Assembly (NCBI RefSeq): GCF_003234855.1
Contig: NZ_QKTO01000001.1
Location: 124,001-188,000 of the forward strand
Origin: Curtobacterium sp. MCBD17_032
GTDB lineage: Bacteria > Actinomycetota > Actinomycetes > Actinomycetales > Microbacteriaceae
Length of the DNA: 64,000 bases
Direction of reading: 5' to 3'
This document shows, one piece after another, positions 34,014 through 43,234 of the stretch. The position numbers and the translations under genes are program-made. Positions within the stretch are counted from its first letter, which is position 1; the number at the start of each line of letters is the position of its first letter. Below the pieces are notes generated by a model, which was not told where the DNA came from, did no database searches, and saw only the letters and a list, made by a program, of their open reading frames with translations.

Positions 34014-34763
34014 TCAGGCAGTGAGGCCGCCGTCGATGATGATCTGCGACCCGGTGATGAAGCTTGCATGTGGACCCGCGAGATAGGCGACAAGTTCCGA
34101 GACCTCGTCGGCGGTTCCGTACCGCCCGAGCGGAACACGTGCCTTCATGGCGCTGGCGGAATCGGTCCCGTCAGGGTTCATGTCTGTGTCGATCGGACCA
34201 GGCTCGACGATGTTGACGGTGATACCGCGGCCTGCGAGGTCCAATGCGGCGCCCTTCGCGAAAGCCGCAAGCGCCGCTTTCGTTGCGACATACTCGCCCA
34301 GGCCCGGCGAGATCAGCGGCTTGTACGCGGCACTCGTACCGATCGCGATGATCCGCCCTCCATCGACGATGTGGCTGCTCGCGGCTTTCACCGTAGCGAC
34401 CGCACCGCGGTAGTTCACATCGATCTGCCGGTCCGATGCTTGCTGATCGATCGCTCCGGAGTCGACCGTACCCGTCGTGAATACGCCCGCACTATTCACG
34501 AGGACGTTGATGTGTCCGAAATCGTCGGCTGCCGAACGGATGAATGCGGACACGGACTCGGGGTCGCCTTGGTCTGCACGGTAGGCCCTTGCCTTGCGCC
34601 CTAGTTGCTGAATGGCTTCAACAACTTCCTCTGCCGCCGAGGCGGACTGCACGTAGCTAAACGCTACGTGCATACCGTACCCTGCAAGCTTCTTTGCGAT
34701 TGTTGCTCCGATGCCGCGGGCACCTCCCGTGACAACGGCGACCTTACCTTCGTAGTACTCCAT
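34014..34763 (-). CDS. Short-chain dehydrogenase/reductase (SDR)
   Basis: The product has 249 residues. The NAD(P) motif is VTGGARGIGATIAKKL (about 11-26), then VLVNSAGVF. The catalytic tetrad region contains YVATKAALAAFAKGAA (Tyr and Lys), and the C-terminus ends FITGSQIIIDGG, typical of classical 3-oxoacyl-reductase-like SDRs. The substrate is unknown. It lies about 100 bp downstream of the quinone oxidoreductase gene on the same strand and may be cotranscribed. Confidence 0.92.
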   Translation of the reverse strand: MEYYEGKVAVVTGGARGIGATIAKKLAGYGMHVAFSYVQSASAAEEVVEAIQQLGRKARAYRADQGDPESVSAFIRSAADDFGHINVLVNSAGVFTTGTVDSGAIDQQASDRQIDVNYRGAVATVKAASSHIVDGGRIIAIGTSAAYKPLISPGLGEYVATKAALAAFAKGAALDLAGRGITVNIVEPGPIDTDMNPDGTDSASAMKARVPLGRYGTADEVSELVAYLAGPHASFITGSQIIIDGGLTA

Positions 34764-34860
34764 TAGATTCCCTCTTTCTCACTGCCCGTTCGGGCGTTTC
34801 GTTGCCAACGAATCCAGGATTTTCAGCAGCGTGTGGAGCCGCTAAAGCCGCATCTGCCTT

Positions 34861-35829
34861 TTAGGTGGTGAGAACCGTGACACCGAGGATCCGGCGCTCC
34901 TCAAGGTCCGCATGAGCTCGACGGATTTCCGTGAGTTCGAGTTCTCGCACCGGAAGCGCCGCGAAGACACCATGGTCATCCGCGCGGAAGATGTCGTCGA
35001 CAGCACGCTGAGCTTCTTCTTGGCCGTGCAGGTACTTGCTCAGCGGCGGATCATCGAACGAGATTGCTCGTCGTTCAAGTTCCACGCGGTCGGGGTTAGC
35101 CCTCCCCGCAGCATTCCCATATGAGACGATGTAGCCCCCTCGGCGAACAGCGGGAATGAGCGCGCTTACCTGGTCACCGCCGACGCCGTCTAGCGCGGCG
35201 TCGGCTCCGCCTCCAAGCGTGACCGAGTCGACCACGGCTTTGATTGAGGTACCGTTGACGACGGTCGCAACTGCTCCGTTCGCCACCGCCTGTTCTGCCT
35301 TAGCCGCGGATCCAACAACTGCAACTACTTTGGCGCCCAGTGACGTGCACCACAGCGTAAGGATCGAGCCGATCGCTCCCGTCGCTCCAGTGACGATGAT
35401 GACGTCTCCGGATTGCACCTGGTATGCCTGGCGCAGCGCCATCCGAGCAGTCAAACCTTTCGTCATCAACGCCGCAGCCCGGAGCGAGGAAGTCGCGGCA
35501 GGCAGCCGGACCACGTCGCTCGTGCTAACAGTGCGCTCCGCCGCATAAGCCCCGCTGGCGGAGAAGTACCCTACCCGGTCGCCCACCTGGAATGATTCAA
35601 CCCCCGAACCAACAGCAGTCACAACGCCAGCACCCTCGAAGCCATTGACGAATGGGTCACTCGGAGGCCGAAACGGGCCACGACGGAAAAGCAGATCCAA
35701 ATGGTTCAGACCAACCGCTTCCTGCTTAATTCCAAGTTCATTCCGCCCAGGCCGCGGCGCCACACGTTGTGCAATCTCTAGCACCTCCGGGGAACCCCAC
35801 CCATGTTGATAGACGACTGTTCCCATCAT
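34861..35829 (-). CDS. Zinc-independent MDR alcohol dehydrogenase / NADPH:quinone oxidoreductase
   Basis: The product has 322 residues in the medium-chain reductase fold. The N-terminal GroES-like domain has GLNHLDLLFRRGPFRPPSDP, and the NADPH-binding loop is VTGATGAIGSILTLW. Zinc-ligand cysteines of alcohol dehydrogenases are absent, so it belongs to the quinone oxidoreductase group. The shared regulon motif lies 94 bp upstream. It may act with the downstream SDR on a common substrate. Confidence 0.9.
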   Translation of the reverse strand: MMGTVVYQHGWGSPEVLEIAQRVAPRPGRNELGIKQEAVGLNHLDLLFRRGPFRPPSDPFVNGFEGAGVVTAVGSGVESFQVGDRVGYFSASGAYAAERTVSTSDVVRLPAATSSLRAAALMTKGLTARMALRQAYQVQSGDVIIVTGATGAIGSILTLWCTSLGAKVVAVVGSAAKAEQAVANGAVATVVNGTSIKAVVDSVTLGGGADAALDGVGGDQVSALIPAVRRGGYIVSYGNAAGRANPDRVELERRAISFDDPPLSKYLHGQEEAQRAVDDIFRADDHGVFAALPVRELELTEIRRAHADLEERRILGVTVLTT

Positions 35830-35922
35830 TTGTTCCCTTCACGAGCGACACAGGAGGTGGGCAACCTACGGAGTTGCGCCTTCAATCCCTTGAAGAATAT
35901 TGCTCGATACCGAAGGGGGACG

Positions 35923-35940
35923 CATCCGTCAGTTGACGTA
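35923..35940 (-). promoter_or_regulatory. Regulon motif, site B (quinone oxidoreductase)
   Basis: The gene strand reads TACGTCAACTGACGGATG, a perfect match to the consensus with the palindromic core CGTCA-N2-TGACG, 94 bp before the start. Confidence 0.65.
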
Positions 35941-36004
35941 GAGACCGGAACAGACGCTCGCGCCCGTGTCCAACAGCCCGGACCGACGTTACGGCTGAAG
36001 CTTA

Positions 36005-36391
36005 TTACTGCGCTTCCCGCTGGTTGCGATCATTCAGCTGATCCATCCAGTTAGGTGGCACCGATCCTTCGGGTCCCGGGGCCGGCTGGCTGGACGGATG
36101 CGCTGTTGGCGGAGCTAACGCGGGACCGTTCGAGACGATCGATCGTGTAGCGAAGTCCCAGATCCAGTCTTCCCCCGGTTCGAAGGACTGAATGAACCGG
36201 TGGCCGGTGTGGGACGCGTGGGACCGGGCATGCCGATTCATTGAGTCGTCGCAGCAGCCGACGTGGCCGCAGGCGCCGCAGCGACGCAAGTGGACCCACC
36301 ACGACCCATCGATGGTGCACTCAACGCAACCCGTACCGCTGGGAGCGACCTCACGATTGAGTTGCCCCCCGAGAGACTCGTCGCTTGTCAC
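36005..36391 (-). CDS. UBP-type zinc-finger protein
   Basis: The product has 128 residues. Residues 20-85 form a ZnF-UBP domain: CVECTIDGSWWVHLRRCGAC, GHVGCCDDS, HARSHASHTGH, then the GEDWIWDF tail. In eukaryotes this fold binds the ubiquitin C-terminus; the bacterial role is unknown, and it often sits near redox or antiporter genes. The GTG at 36391 has AAGGAGG six bases upstream. The next gene upstream on this strand encodes a Na+/H+ antiporter. Confidence 0.88.
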   Translation of the reverse strand: MTSDESLGGQLNREVAPSGTGCVECTIDGSWWVHLRRCGACGHVGCCDDSMNRHARSHASHTGHRFIQSFEPGEDWIWDFATRSIVSNGPALAPPTAHPSSQPAPGPEGSVPPNWMDQLNDRNQREAQ

Positions 36392-36806
36392 CACTGGCCT
36401 CCTTGGTAGATCAGGCCGCCCGAGTCGGCGAGGTCACCGTGTGCGATCCCGTTCCGCCACTCTGGGTGGGCCTCCCAGAGAAACGCCGGGACCGTTACCG
36501 GGTCCGCGAGCGGCGATTCTGCGGCTGCCTGGACGATGCTCGTGGTGTTATCAGGCACCGGACCTCCAAATCATGAGAGCGGACACTGCTCACCATGAAT
36601 GCTCGAGGTCACAGCCGCTGAGCGCTATCCGTACCCTGACGTAACTTGGCTCCGCGTCGAGCCGGCAGTTGTTCCTCCTCCTCCCGTGGCTCCGCAGCTC
36701 GCCACGGGAAGTCTCGGCAACGCTAGCTGGCCCGTCGACACAGCCAGTACCGGCACCACGGGCCGCCGCCCCTGTTTATGAGCATCAGTGGCAGTTCCAG
36801 TGGGAT
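36392..36806. other. Intergenic, no supported gene
   Basis: The region lies between the antiporter 3' end and the zinc-finger gene. A weak hairpin (CCCGTGGC / GCCACGGG near 36685-36712) is the only structure seen. Confidence 0.45.
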
Positions 36807-38393
36807 TTATTCGTCGTCAGAGCTTTTTGTAGGCGCATTGACACGGAGGGCGAGTTCTTCGGCGTCGATGCTTGCCAGGACGGAGCGGACCGCTGGGTCC
36901 TGATAACGCCCTTCCGAGCGAGCGGCGGCCACAGCATCGCGCTCCGCGTAAAGCATCAAGTAGCGCAGGCGGTGATAGCTGTCAGGGAGCGGCTCTGACG
37001 CGGGGGGCGTCGGGTTCTCCAGGGCATCAGTGAGGAACGACGCGTTGGTGCGAAGTCTCTGCATCACTCGATCCTCGACTCCCTCCGTCTCTTCAGTGGC
37101 GAGCCGATCAAGCCCTGCACGTTGCGCCTCTGCCATCAGCAACTGACGCTCAACGCGTTCCTGGTCGGCGTTCGGCGGAGGCAGGCGCAAAGCACGAACG
37201 ATGACGGGCAGCGCCAAGCCGCCGAGGAGCGTCCCGGCCACAACGATGAAGGCGAGAAACTGCAACAACTCCCGTTCTGGCGTCGTTTCGGGAAGAAGGA
37301 ATGCCGCTGCAAGCGTGACGACGCCGCGCATTCCCGCGGACGACAGCGCGACGCCCGTCCTCCAGCCCCAGGCGCGGCGTCGAATCAAGGCGGACCCGTA
37401 CTGGTACAACAGCGTGCCAGTGAGCACGAAGGCGAAGCGAGAGAGCACGAGGACCAGCAGGACCGCCAAGGAAAGGCCCACTATCGCCCAAAAGCCCACA
37501 GACGAAGTTTCAAGTCCGGCTATGATCCCCGACAAGCTCAACCCAATAACGAGGAAGACCGCATTCTCGAGCAGGAATCTGATGGTGCGCCAATTTATCG
37601 CCTCGGCGATGCGAGCCTGCGCGGACTGAATCTGCGGGCTTTTCGCGCCGAGAACGAGTCCGGCAACAACCACCGCGACGACTCCCGACCCGCCGACCTC
37701 TTGAGCCGGGATGAAAGCCAGATATGGAGTCACGAGCGACAAGCTAGTGTCGAGAACAGGAGCGCTGAGCCTGCGCCGGACCTGGGCGATAACGAAACCG
37801 ACAACGAGTCCGACGCCGATTCCGCCCGCAACCGCCAGCGCAAACTCGGCTCCGATCATCCATGGCTCGACAACACTGGCGATCGCGACGATGGACACAT
37901 TCAAAGCCACGAGCGCTGCCGCGTCGTTGAACAGACTTTCCGTTTCGAGTACCGAAAGCACCCGTCGGGGCAAGCGTAATCGTCCTGCCACAGCAGTGAC
38001 GGCCACGGCGTCAGTTGGAGCGACAACGGCTCCGTAGGCGAGGGCGGCGGCGAGTGGGACCGCAGGCACGAGAAGCCAGACGGTCACTCCAACCGTTGCA
38101 ACAGTTACAGCAACGAGCACTACGGACAGCAGCAACATGCTGTCCCCGCCGCTGCGGATGTCAGAGAACGAAGTGCGGATAGCCGATGCGAATAGCAGCG
38201 GAGGAAGAATTCCGTAAAGCACCAGTTCGGGTTCGATCTCGATGGCCGGTACCTGCGGCACGAACGAGAGGACCGCGCCCACCAAGACGAGGGCCACGGG
38301 GGCGGACCAGCCGACTTTTCCGGAGAGCCCTGAGACAGTGACCGTTAGGAGCACGAAGAGCACGATCCAAGTGATCGTCGATACCGGGTCCAT
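36807..38393 (-). CDS. Na+/H+ antiporter, CPA1 family
   Basis: The product has 528 residues, with about 12 transmembrane helices in the first 400 and a cytoplasmic tail. Typical CPA1 elements are ALAYGAVVAPTDAVAVTAVA, the LFNDAAALVALNV segment with the ion-binding Asp (usually ND), and WRTGVALSSAGMRGVVTLAA. It would exchange Na+ (or K+) for H+ across the plasma membrane. The tail is charged and helical, suggesting regulation. The ATG at 38393 is supported by the first hydrophobic helix starting at once. Confidence 0.92.
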   Translation of the reverse strand: MDPVSTITWIVLFVLLTVTVSGLSGKVGWSAPVALVLVGAVLSFVPQVPAIEIEPELVLYGILPPLLFASAIRTSFSDIRSGGDSMLLLSVVLVAVTVATVGVTVWLLVPAVPLAAALAYGAVVAPTDAVAVTAVAGRLRLPRRVLSVLETESLFNDAAALVALNVSIVAIASVVEPWMIGAEFALAVAGGIGVGLVVGFVIAQVRRRLSAPVLDTSLSLVTPYLAFIPAQEVGGSGVVAVVVAGLVLGAKSPQIQSAQARIAEAINWRTIRFLLENAVFLVIGLSLSGIIAGLETSSVGFWAIVGLSLAVLLVLVLSRFAFVLTGTLLYQYGSALIRRRAWGWRTGVALSSAGMRGVVTLAAAFLLPETTPERELLQFLAFIVVAGTLLGGLALPVIVRALRLPPPNADQERVERQLLMAEAQRAGLDRLATEETEGVEDRVMQRLRTNASFLTDALENPTPPASEPLPDSYHRLRYLMLYAERDAVAAARSEGRYQDPAVRSVLASIDAEELALRVNAPTKSSDDE

Positions 38394-38781
38394 GGCACTC
38401 CTCGAGTTGCGACGGCGCGGAGAGCCACGGTCCTTCCGGGCCTTGCCGGTTAGAGCTCACAGTTAAACACTGCTTGGCGCAAGCGCAAGTTCGAGCAGTG
38501 TACCGGTGGCACGGCCAAGGTCTAGGGCTCGTTCGCCCGAGTGCCTCAGCACCTCGATGCGAGTCCGGTTCCGCGGACGCGCGTCGAACCATCTCAGGAC
38601 CACAAGGCGCTGAACAGACGAACGCTCTCGGTGAGGCGGGCAGACGAGCGCTGCTACTAATCAAGCAACACTCAGCGGGCGCACGTCCGGCACGAAGCAC
38701 AGGGTTGTGCACTGGCGATCCGGCCGTCCGTGCACACTCTCGAGGCGGGCGGCAAACCGTCGTGACATCGAGACGCCGGAT
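38394..38781. other. Intergenic, no supported gene
   Basis: No convincing coding frame, repeat or terminator is seen here. Confidence 0.4.
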
Positions 38782-39036
38782 TCAACGACCTGCCCTGGCT
38801 AGCTCGGTCAGGTACGCGCTGTCGGCGGGATGCAGGTAATACGCCTCCGATCGGCTTCCGTCTGGCGCTTCGATCCGAACGGGCACGCCGCCTGCTCCGA
38901 TGACGGCGTCGAACACCTCGGTGGGGAGCGGGGAGCCTGGCTGGGAGAGCAGCCACCCTCGGACAGCCGTCGCGCAGTGACCGAACCAGTGCGAGCTCGT
39001 GGATTGTGTCATGCGGAAAGACTGCCCAGCCCACAT
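38782..39036 (-). CDS. Hypothetical 84-residue protein
   Basis: The second half (LPTEVFDAVIGAGGVPVRIE, then SEAYYLHPADSAYLTELARA) looks protein-like, with strands and a final helix. The start is uncertain: ATG at 39036 or at 39012. There is no strong ribosome site and no known family. Confidence 0.5.
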   Translation of the reverse strand: MWAGQSFRMTQSTSSHWFGHCATAVRGWLLSQPGSPLPTEVFDAVIGAGGVPVRIEAPDGSRSEAYYLHPADSAYLTELARAGR

Positions 39037-39204
39037 TGCCGCAACGTGAACAGTCAGCCGAACGGGTCACAACTCCAAGCCCGACGGCTAAGTTCCACCG
39101 GGCTATGACTGCCCCGCGGAGCAGGTTTGACGAGCCGCTCGTGGTGCCGCCGGCGTGCGGCACTGCCGAGGCCTCAGGCGAAGCGCGTGTCGATACCGGA
39201 ACGC

Positions 39205-39819
39205 TTACAACTGGACGAGGTCCCGCCCGGCGAGCGGACCTCCCGGGAACTGTTGCATGGCACCCCCGGTTGCGAGCCCACCGAGATCGACGGCCTTGAA
39301 CCCTAGGCCAGAAATGAATTCCTGAACGGACTGCTTCGCCTCGGGGTCGTCACCGGAGTAGAACATCACTCGGGTGCCTCCGGCAACTGACGGGTCGCTT
39401 GCCAGTGCTCCCGGGTTGTGTGTGTTGAAGGCCTTGACCAACTTCGCCCCCGGCGTCAGGGCTGCAACTACCTCGCTCGAGGTCTTCCCGTTTAGTTCAG
39501 CGGCGCGGAACGTAGGAGGTTCGATCGGGTTCGTCGTGTCGATCAGGGTCTTGCCTGTCCAGTCCGAAACTGCGCCGACCGCCTTTGGGATTGCGCTCCA
39601 CGGCACGGAAAGGACGACGATCTGCGCCTGGCTGGCCTGCTCAACCGTGCCTGCCCTGACTCCAGCCAACCGGGCGACGAGTTCCGCGAGGGTTTCAGGA
39701 CCTCGGCTGTTGCTCAGCAGCACGTCGTGTCGCCCGGTCGCAGCGGCACGCGTCGCGATCGCGGTGGCGATGTTTCCGGCACCGATGATGCCAATGCTGA
39801 CCTTCGGGTTGGAGTTCAT
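39205..39819 (-). CDS. NADPH-dependent F420 reductase-like / NAD-binding protein
   Basis: The product has 204 residues. The dinucleotide motif is IGIIGAGNIATAIATRAAAT at 9-28, followed by VLLSNSRGPETL (NADP-type SNSR loop) and LVKAFNTHNPGAL. This matches the F420-oxidoreductase superfamily of small NADP-binding proteins, many of which lack F420 activity. It overlaps the topoisomerase IB gene by four bases and must be translated with it. Why the two are paired is unclear. Confidence 0.85.
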   Translation of the reverse strand: MNSNPKVSIGIIGAGNIATAIATRAAATGRHDVLLSNSRGPETLAELVARLAGVRAGTVEQASQAQIVVLSVPWSAIPKAVGAVSDWTGKTLIDTTNPIEPPTFRAAELNGKTSSEVVAALTPGAKLVKAFNTHNPGALASDPSVAGGTRVMFYSGDDPEAKQSVQEFISGLGFKAVDLGGLATGGAMQQFPGGPLAGRDLVQL

Positions 39820-40889
39820 GTTGAGGAACCTTTCTTCACCATTGAAGAGTTTGCTTTGACTGACGTCAGGAGCGATTTGAGGACGGTCGCCTGCACTGTT
39901 GGGTCTCGCATCGCGCTTCGGTACGTCGCCGCTGGTTTGTCCGTGAGGACACGCTCGACGGCTTCACGCACCGCATTGCCCGTTCCAACCGATAGCGCCG
40001 CCGGGTGAACGTAGGACGCCCGAGCCACGGCCGGAGTATCTCCGAGTACTTCAGCAGCAGCTTCGAAGGCGTTGAGCGCCAGAGCGCGATGACGTGGCAG
40101 CCCTTCGCTCAGAGGCGCCCCAGCGGCGACGGTCGCGGCGGCAACGGTCGCTCCCCATGTCCGGAAAACCTTCGCGGTTGCGGCTTGTCCGCTGTGGCAG
40201 TGGAGGTAGGAGTTGACGGTTGCGCTGCTGAGCGCTCGCTGAGCTGGCGGGGCACCAATGGCGAACAATCGTTCGGACGGGTCGTCGGATCGATTGAGCA
40301 GCGCTCTCACCACAGCGGCAGCATCGGCGTCTTCGACCAGGACGTCATGCTCAAGGTGTTCCTTCCCTACGAACTCGAAATTCATCACGCTTCCCGAGAC
40401 GCGAACATGCCGCCGGCGGAGGGTCAAAAGTCCATAGGTGTGGTTGCTCTTGGCGTACCGCTCGTTACCGATACGGAAGAGCCCAAAGTCGAGAAGGCGC
40501 ACAACGGACGCCACGACGCGGTGCAGCGTCGTGTGATTCTCGACTGGCGCGGTCAAGTGCCTCTGCACGGTTTGCCGAAGGGCCGGGAGCGCTTCGGCGA
40601 ACTCAAGCATTCGTGAGAACTTGTTCTCGTCAGCTCGCGCTCGTGCTTCAAGTGAGTACCGGTACTGCGTCCGCCCCCGCGCGTCGAGACCGGTGGCCTG
40701 GACGGCAGCATCTGGGTCGCTGCTCGCCCACACGTGCGTCCACGCTGGCGGGATTGCGAGCCTACGGAGCCGTTCAAGCGTGACGTCGTCGGTGACGATC
40801 GCCCCGTTCACACCACGCCAAGTCTCGACCTGTCCGTCCAGGCGGGTCAGCCCTGCTGGCCGAAGCACCACGCTGTCCACGCCGCTCAT
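39816..40889 (-). CDS. DNA topoisomerase IB (poxvirus/bacterial type)
   Basis: The product has 357 residues. It relaxes supercoiled DNA by a 3'-phosphotyrosyl intermediate. The N-terminal domain has AIPPAWTHVWASSDPDAAVQ. Catalytic-core motifs are LFRIGNERYAKSNHTYGLLT, the TAKVFRTWGATVAAA segment (Lys/Arg) and ASYVHPAAL with the nucleophilic Tyr. Length and order match bacterial type IB enzymes. It is the first gene of a two-gene operon with the F420-reductase-like gene. Confidence 0.93.
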   Translation of the reverse strand: MSGVDSVVLRPAGLTRLDGQVETWRGVNGAIVTDDVTLERLRRLAIPPAWTHVWASSDPDAAVQATGLDARGRTQYRYSLEARARADENKFSRMLEFAEALPALRQTVQRHLTAPVENHTTLHRVVASVVRLLDFGLFRIGNERYAKSNHTYGLLTLRRRHVRVSGSVMNFEFVGKEHLEHDVLVEDADAAAVVRALLNRSDDPSERLFAIGAPPAQRALSSATVNSYLHCHSGQAATAKVFRTWGATVAAATVAAGAPLSEGLPRHRALALNAFEAAAEVLGDTPAVARASYVHPAALSVGTGNAVREAVERVLTDKPAATYRSAMRDPTVQATVLKSLLTSVKANSSMVKKGSST

Positions 40890-40954
40890 TCCTTACTTGA
40901 TCGCTTGTGCAGTTAGCTGCCTCGGCGGCTGCGCTCATGGACCGCGGCACCGTC

Positions 40955-40988
40955 GGGGCAGGACGAACCAATCAGATCGCCCTGCCCC
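40955..40988 (-). terminator. Weak hairpin after the hydrolase gene
   Basis: GGGGCAGG and CCTGCCCC form an 8-bp stem with an 18-nt loop just beyond the stop at 40995. Confidence 0.45.
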
Positions 40989-40994
40989 TGCGAG

Positions 40995-41957
40995 TCAGGC
41001 CAGAGCGGCGCTGAACGACGCGGTCGCCAGCATCAGCGCGTGCTTGGATGCTTCGGTGTCGTGGACCGAGTTGACCATGACAAAGTCGTGGTGGATACCG
41101 CCGAAGCGGGCGTTGGTCGCCTTGACACCCGCCTCGCGGAGACGAGCAGCGAACGCTTCACCCTCGTCGCGAAGCACGTCGGCCTCGGCGGTGATGATGA
41201 GCGTCTCCGGCATGGTTGCGAGCTTCTCAAGCGAGGCGCGAAGCGGGGAAACCGTCGGAAGTGCGCGCTCTTCCTCGCTCGTTGTGTACTGGTCCCAGAA
41301 CCACTTCATGCCGTCACGGCTGAGGAAGTACCCTTCCGCGAACTCCTCGTACGAGCCAGTGTCGAACGCGGCGTTCGTGACCGGGTAGAACGCGACGAGC
41401 TTGCGGAACACGATGTCGTCGTTGCGCTCGGCGGCGAGGAGGCAGATCGCGATCGCCATGTTGCCGCCGACGGAATCGCCGGAGATACCGAATCGGGAGA
41501 CGTCGAGACCCTTGTTGGCGCCTTCTTCGACGACCCACTTCGCCGCTGCGTAGGACTGCTCGAGTGGACCCGGGTACGGCGACTCCGGGGAGCGGTCGTA
41601 CTCGGGGAAGACCACCGCCGCGTTCGAGCCAATGGCGAGGTCCCGAACGAGACGGTCGTGAGTGTGCGCGTCACCGAACACCCAGCCAGCGCCGTGCACG
41701 TAGAGGATCACCGGGAGGTTGCTCGTCGTGCCAGCCGGCTTGACGATACGGATCTTCACCGTGCCAGTGGGACCGCCCGCGATCTCGAGCCATTCCTCAT
41801 CAACCTCCGGCTTGAAGATCGGCGAGTCCTGGACCGAGTCGACGACCTTTCGCCCCTCCGCCGGCGGCAGCTGGTAGAGGAACGGCGGGTTCGCGGTCGC
41901 GTCGACGAACTCCTGACCTGCGGGCTCGAGAGCAATGTTCTTCGGGTTTCCGGCCAT
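40995..41957 (-). CDS. Alpha/beta hydrolase of the hormone-sensitive-lipase (GDSAG) family
   Basis: The product has 320 residues. The oxyanion-hole motif is HGAGW (88-92), and the nucleophile elbow is GDSVGG with Ser162. The acid lies in EADVLRDEG and the His in GIHHDF. It is an esterase or lactonase for a small acyl substrate. A regulon motif lies 75 bp upstream; a second copy of the motif serves the divergent acetoacetate-decarboxylase-like gene, so the pair is probably co-induced. Confidence 0.92.
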   Translation of the reverse strand: MAGNPKNIALEPAGQEFVDATANPPFLYQLPPAEGRKVVDSVQDSPIFKPEVDEEWLEIAGGPTGTVKIRIVKPAGTTSNLPVILYVHGAGWVFGDAHTHDRLVRDLAIGSNAAVVFPEYDRSPESPYPGPLEQSYAAAKWVVEEGANKGLDVSRFGISGDSVGGNMAIAICLLAAERNDDIVFRKLVAFYPVTNAAFDTGSYEEFAEGYFLSRDGMKWFWDQYTTSEEERALPTVSPLRASLEKLATMPETLIITAEADVLRDEGEAFAARLREAGVKATNARFGGIHHDFVMVNSVHDTEASKHALMLATASFSAALA

Positions 41958-42031
41958 GTTGTGTACTCCTCAGAGTGGGGGGCAACAGTGATGTTTCAAC
42001 CACGAACGCTTCCAGGACGATGCCGAACGCG

Positions 42032-42049
42032 CATCCGTTACGTGACGTA
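42032..42049 (-). promoter_or_regulatory. Regulon motif, site C (alpha/beta hydrolase)
   Basis: The gene strand reads TACGTCACGTAACGGATG, one change from the consensus core, 75 bp before the hydrolase start. Confidence 0.6.
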
Positions 42050-42189
42050 TGGTGCCGTCGCTCGGTGGTCCGGCGAACCGGTCGGAGGCACTTCCCCTCT
42101 GGTCACCTCGCAGGCCTCAACTCGGTGAGCGGTCGCGACGCACCCGTTGAGAAAGAGCGTCGAGGACAGCGACATCCCAGAGGACTAAC

Positions 42190-42207
42190 TACGTCATGCG
42201 ACGGATG
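42190..42207 (+). promoter_or_regulatory. Regulon motif, site D (acetoacetate-decarboxylase-like gene)
   Basis: It reads TACGTCATGCGACGGATG, one change from the core palindrome, 95 bp before the start at 42302. Confidence 0.6.
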
Positions 42208-42301
42208 CTGCGGATCCGAGACGGTGTTGATCATGTGAACGTCAGCCATTCGGCGCGATCCGACTCGGTCCGATCCATACCGCACTAGGGAGGTCTGCAG
42301 G

Positions 42302-43051
42302 ATGAATCCGCTCGACGCTCTGCGCCGTGGCACCACTCCCCTCGCCACTCCCGTTTACCCGCTCCGCGCGACCCGGTTCATCGACCGCGAGTACTTCAAC
42401 ATCGTCTACCGCACCGACCCGGAAGCGCTACGGCAAGTCGTGCCGGAACCGATGACGGTGACGGAGCCGCTGGTTCGGTTCGAGGTCATGAAAATGGGCG
42501 ACGTCGATGGATACGGTCCGTACGTCGAGTCGGGTCAGGCTATCCAGGTGTCCCTCGACGGCGAGCACGGTGAGTACTTGCACTCGATGTACCTCAACAA
42601 CTTCGCCGCGACGGTCTCGGGCCGCGAACTCAGCGCGTACCCGAAGGCACTCGGCGCCCCGCGTTTGCACGTCGAAGAGGGTGCACTCGTTGGCACCCTC
42701 GATCGCGGTTCGGAGCGAATCGCTACGGCGACGATGGCCTACAAGTGGGAGCCTCTCGCCCTGGACGAGGCAGCTGCACAGATCACAGTGCCGACCTTCA
42801 TGGTCAAGCTCGTCCCGAACGTGTTCACACAGGGCCTTAGTGCAGCCGACCTCGTCCGGACTGAGATCAGCGACATCACGGTCAAGGAAGCGTGGACGGG
42901 GCCGGCCCGCCTGCAATTGTTCGAGCATGCCCTCGTACCGATGGCAGATCTACCAGTGCTCGAGGTCCTCAGTGCCTCCCACATCCTGACCGACCTCACT
43001 CTCGCACCCGTGCAATCCGTACATGATTACCTGCATGGGAGCGGGCAGTAG
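42302..43051 (+). CDS. Acetoacetate decarboxylase family protein
   Basis: The product has 249 residues. The family's Schiff-base lysine is expected at Lys115 in SAYPKALGAPRL, and LNNFAATVSGREL precedes it. True enzymes convert acetoacetate to acetone and CO2; family relatives act on other beta-keto or cyclic acids. The GGAGG-like site before the ATG is good. It is divergent from the alpha/beta hydrolase and carries the same upstream motif, so both may act in one catabolic route. Confidence 0.88.
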   Translation: MNPLDALRRGTTPLATPVYPLRATRFIDREYFNIVYRTDPEALRQVVPEPMTVTEPLVRFEVMKMGDVDGYGPYVESGQAIQVSLDGEHGEYLHSMYLNNFAATVSGRELSAYPKALGAPRLHVEEGALVGTLDRGSERIATATMAYKWEPLALDEAAAQITVPTFMVKLVPNVFTQGLSAADLVRTEISDITVKEAWTGPARLQLFEHALVPMADLPVLEVLSASHILTDLTLAPVQSVHDYLHGSGQ

Positions 43052-43173
43052 CGCCGAATCCGGTGGCAGAGCGTACAGCTGAATGAGCTATTTGACGACC
43101 CCCTCTACACAGACCCGCCTCGGTCCCGAACGTTGCCACGCCCGCTCCTCCGCAGACACTTTGCTCGAAGATC

Positions 43174-43191
43174 TACGTCATTTGACGGATC
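43174..43191 (+). promoter_or_regulatory. Regulon motif, site E (MBL-fold gene)
   Basis: It reads TACGTCATTTGACGGATC, perfect in the palindromic core, 44 bp before the GTG at 43235. Confidence 0.6.
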
Positions 43192-43234
43192 AAAAAGTGC
43201 CACTCGACAGAGCGAAAGCGTTTACTGTCGACAC

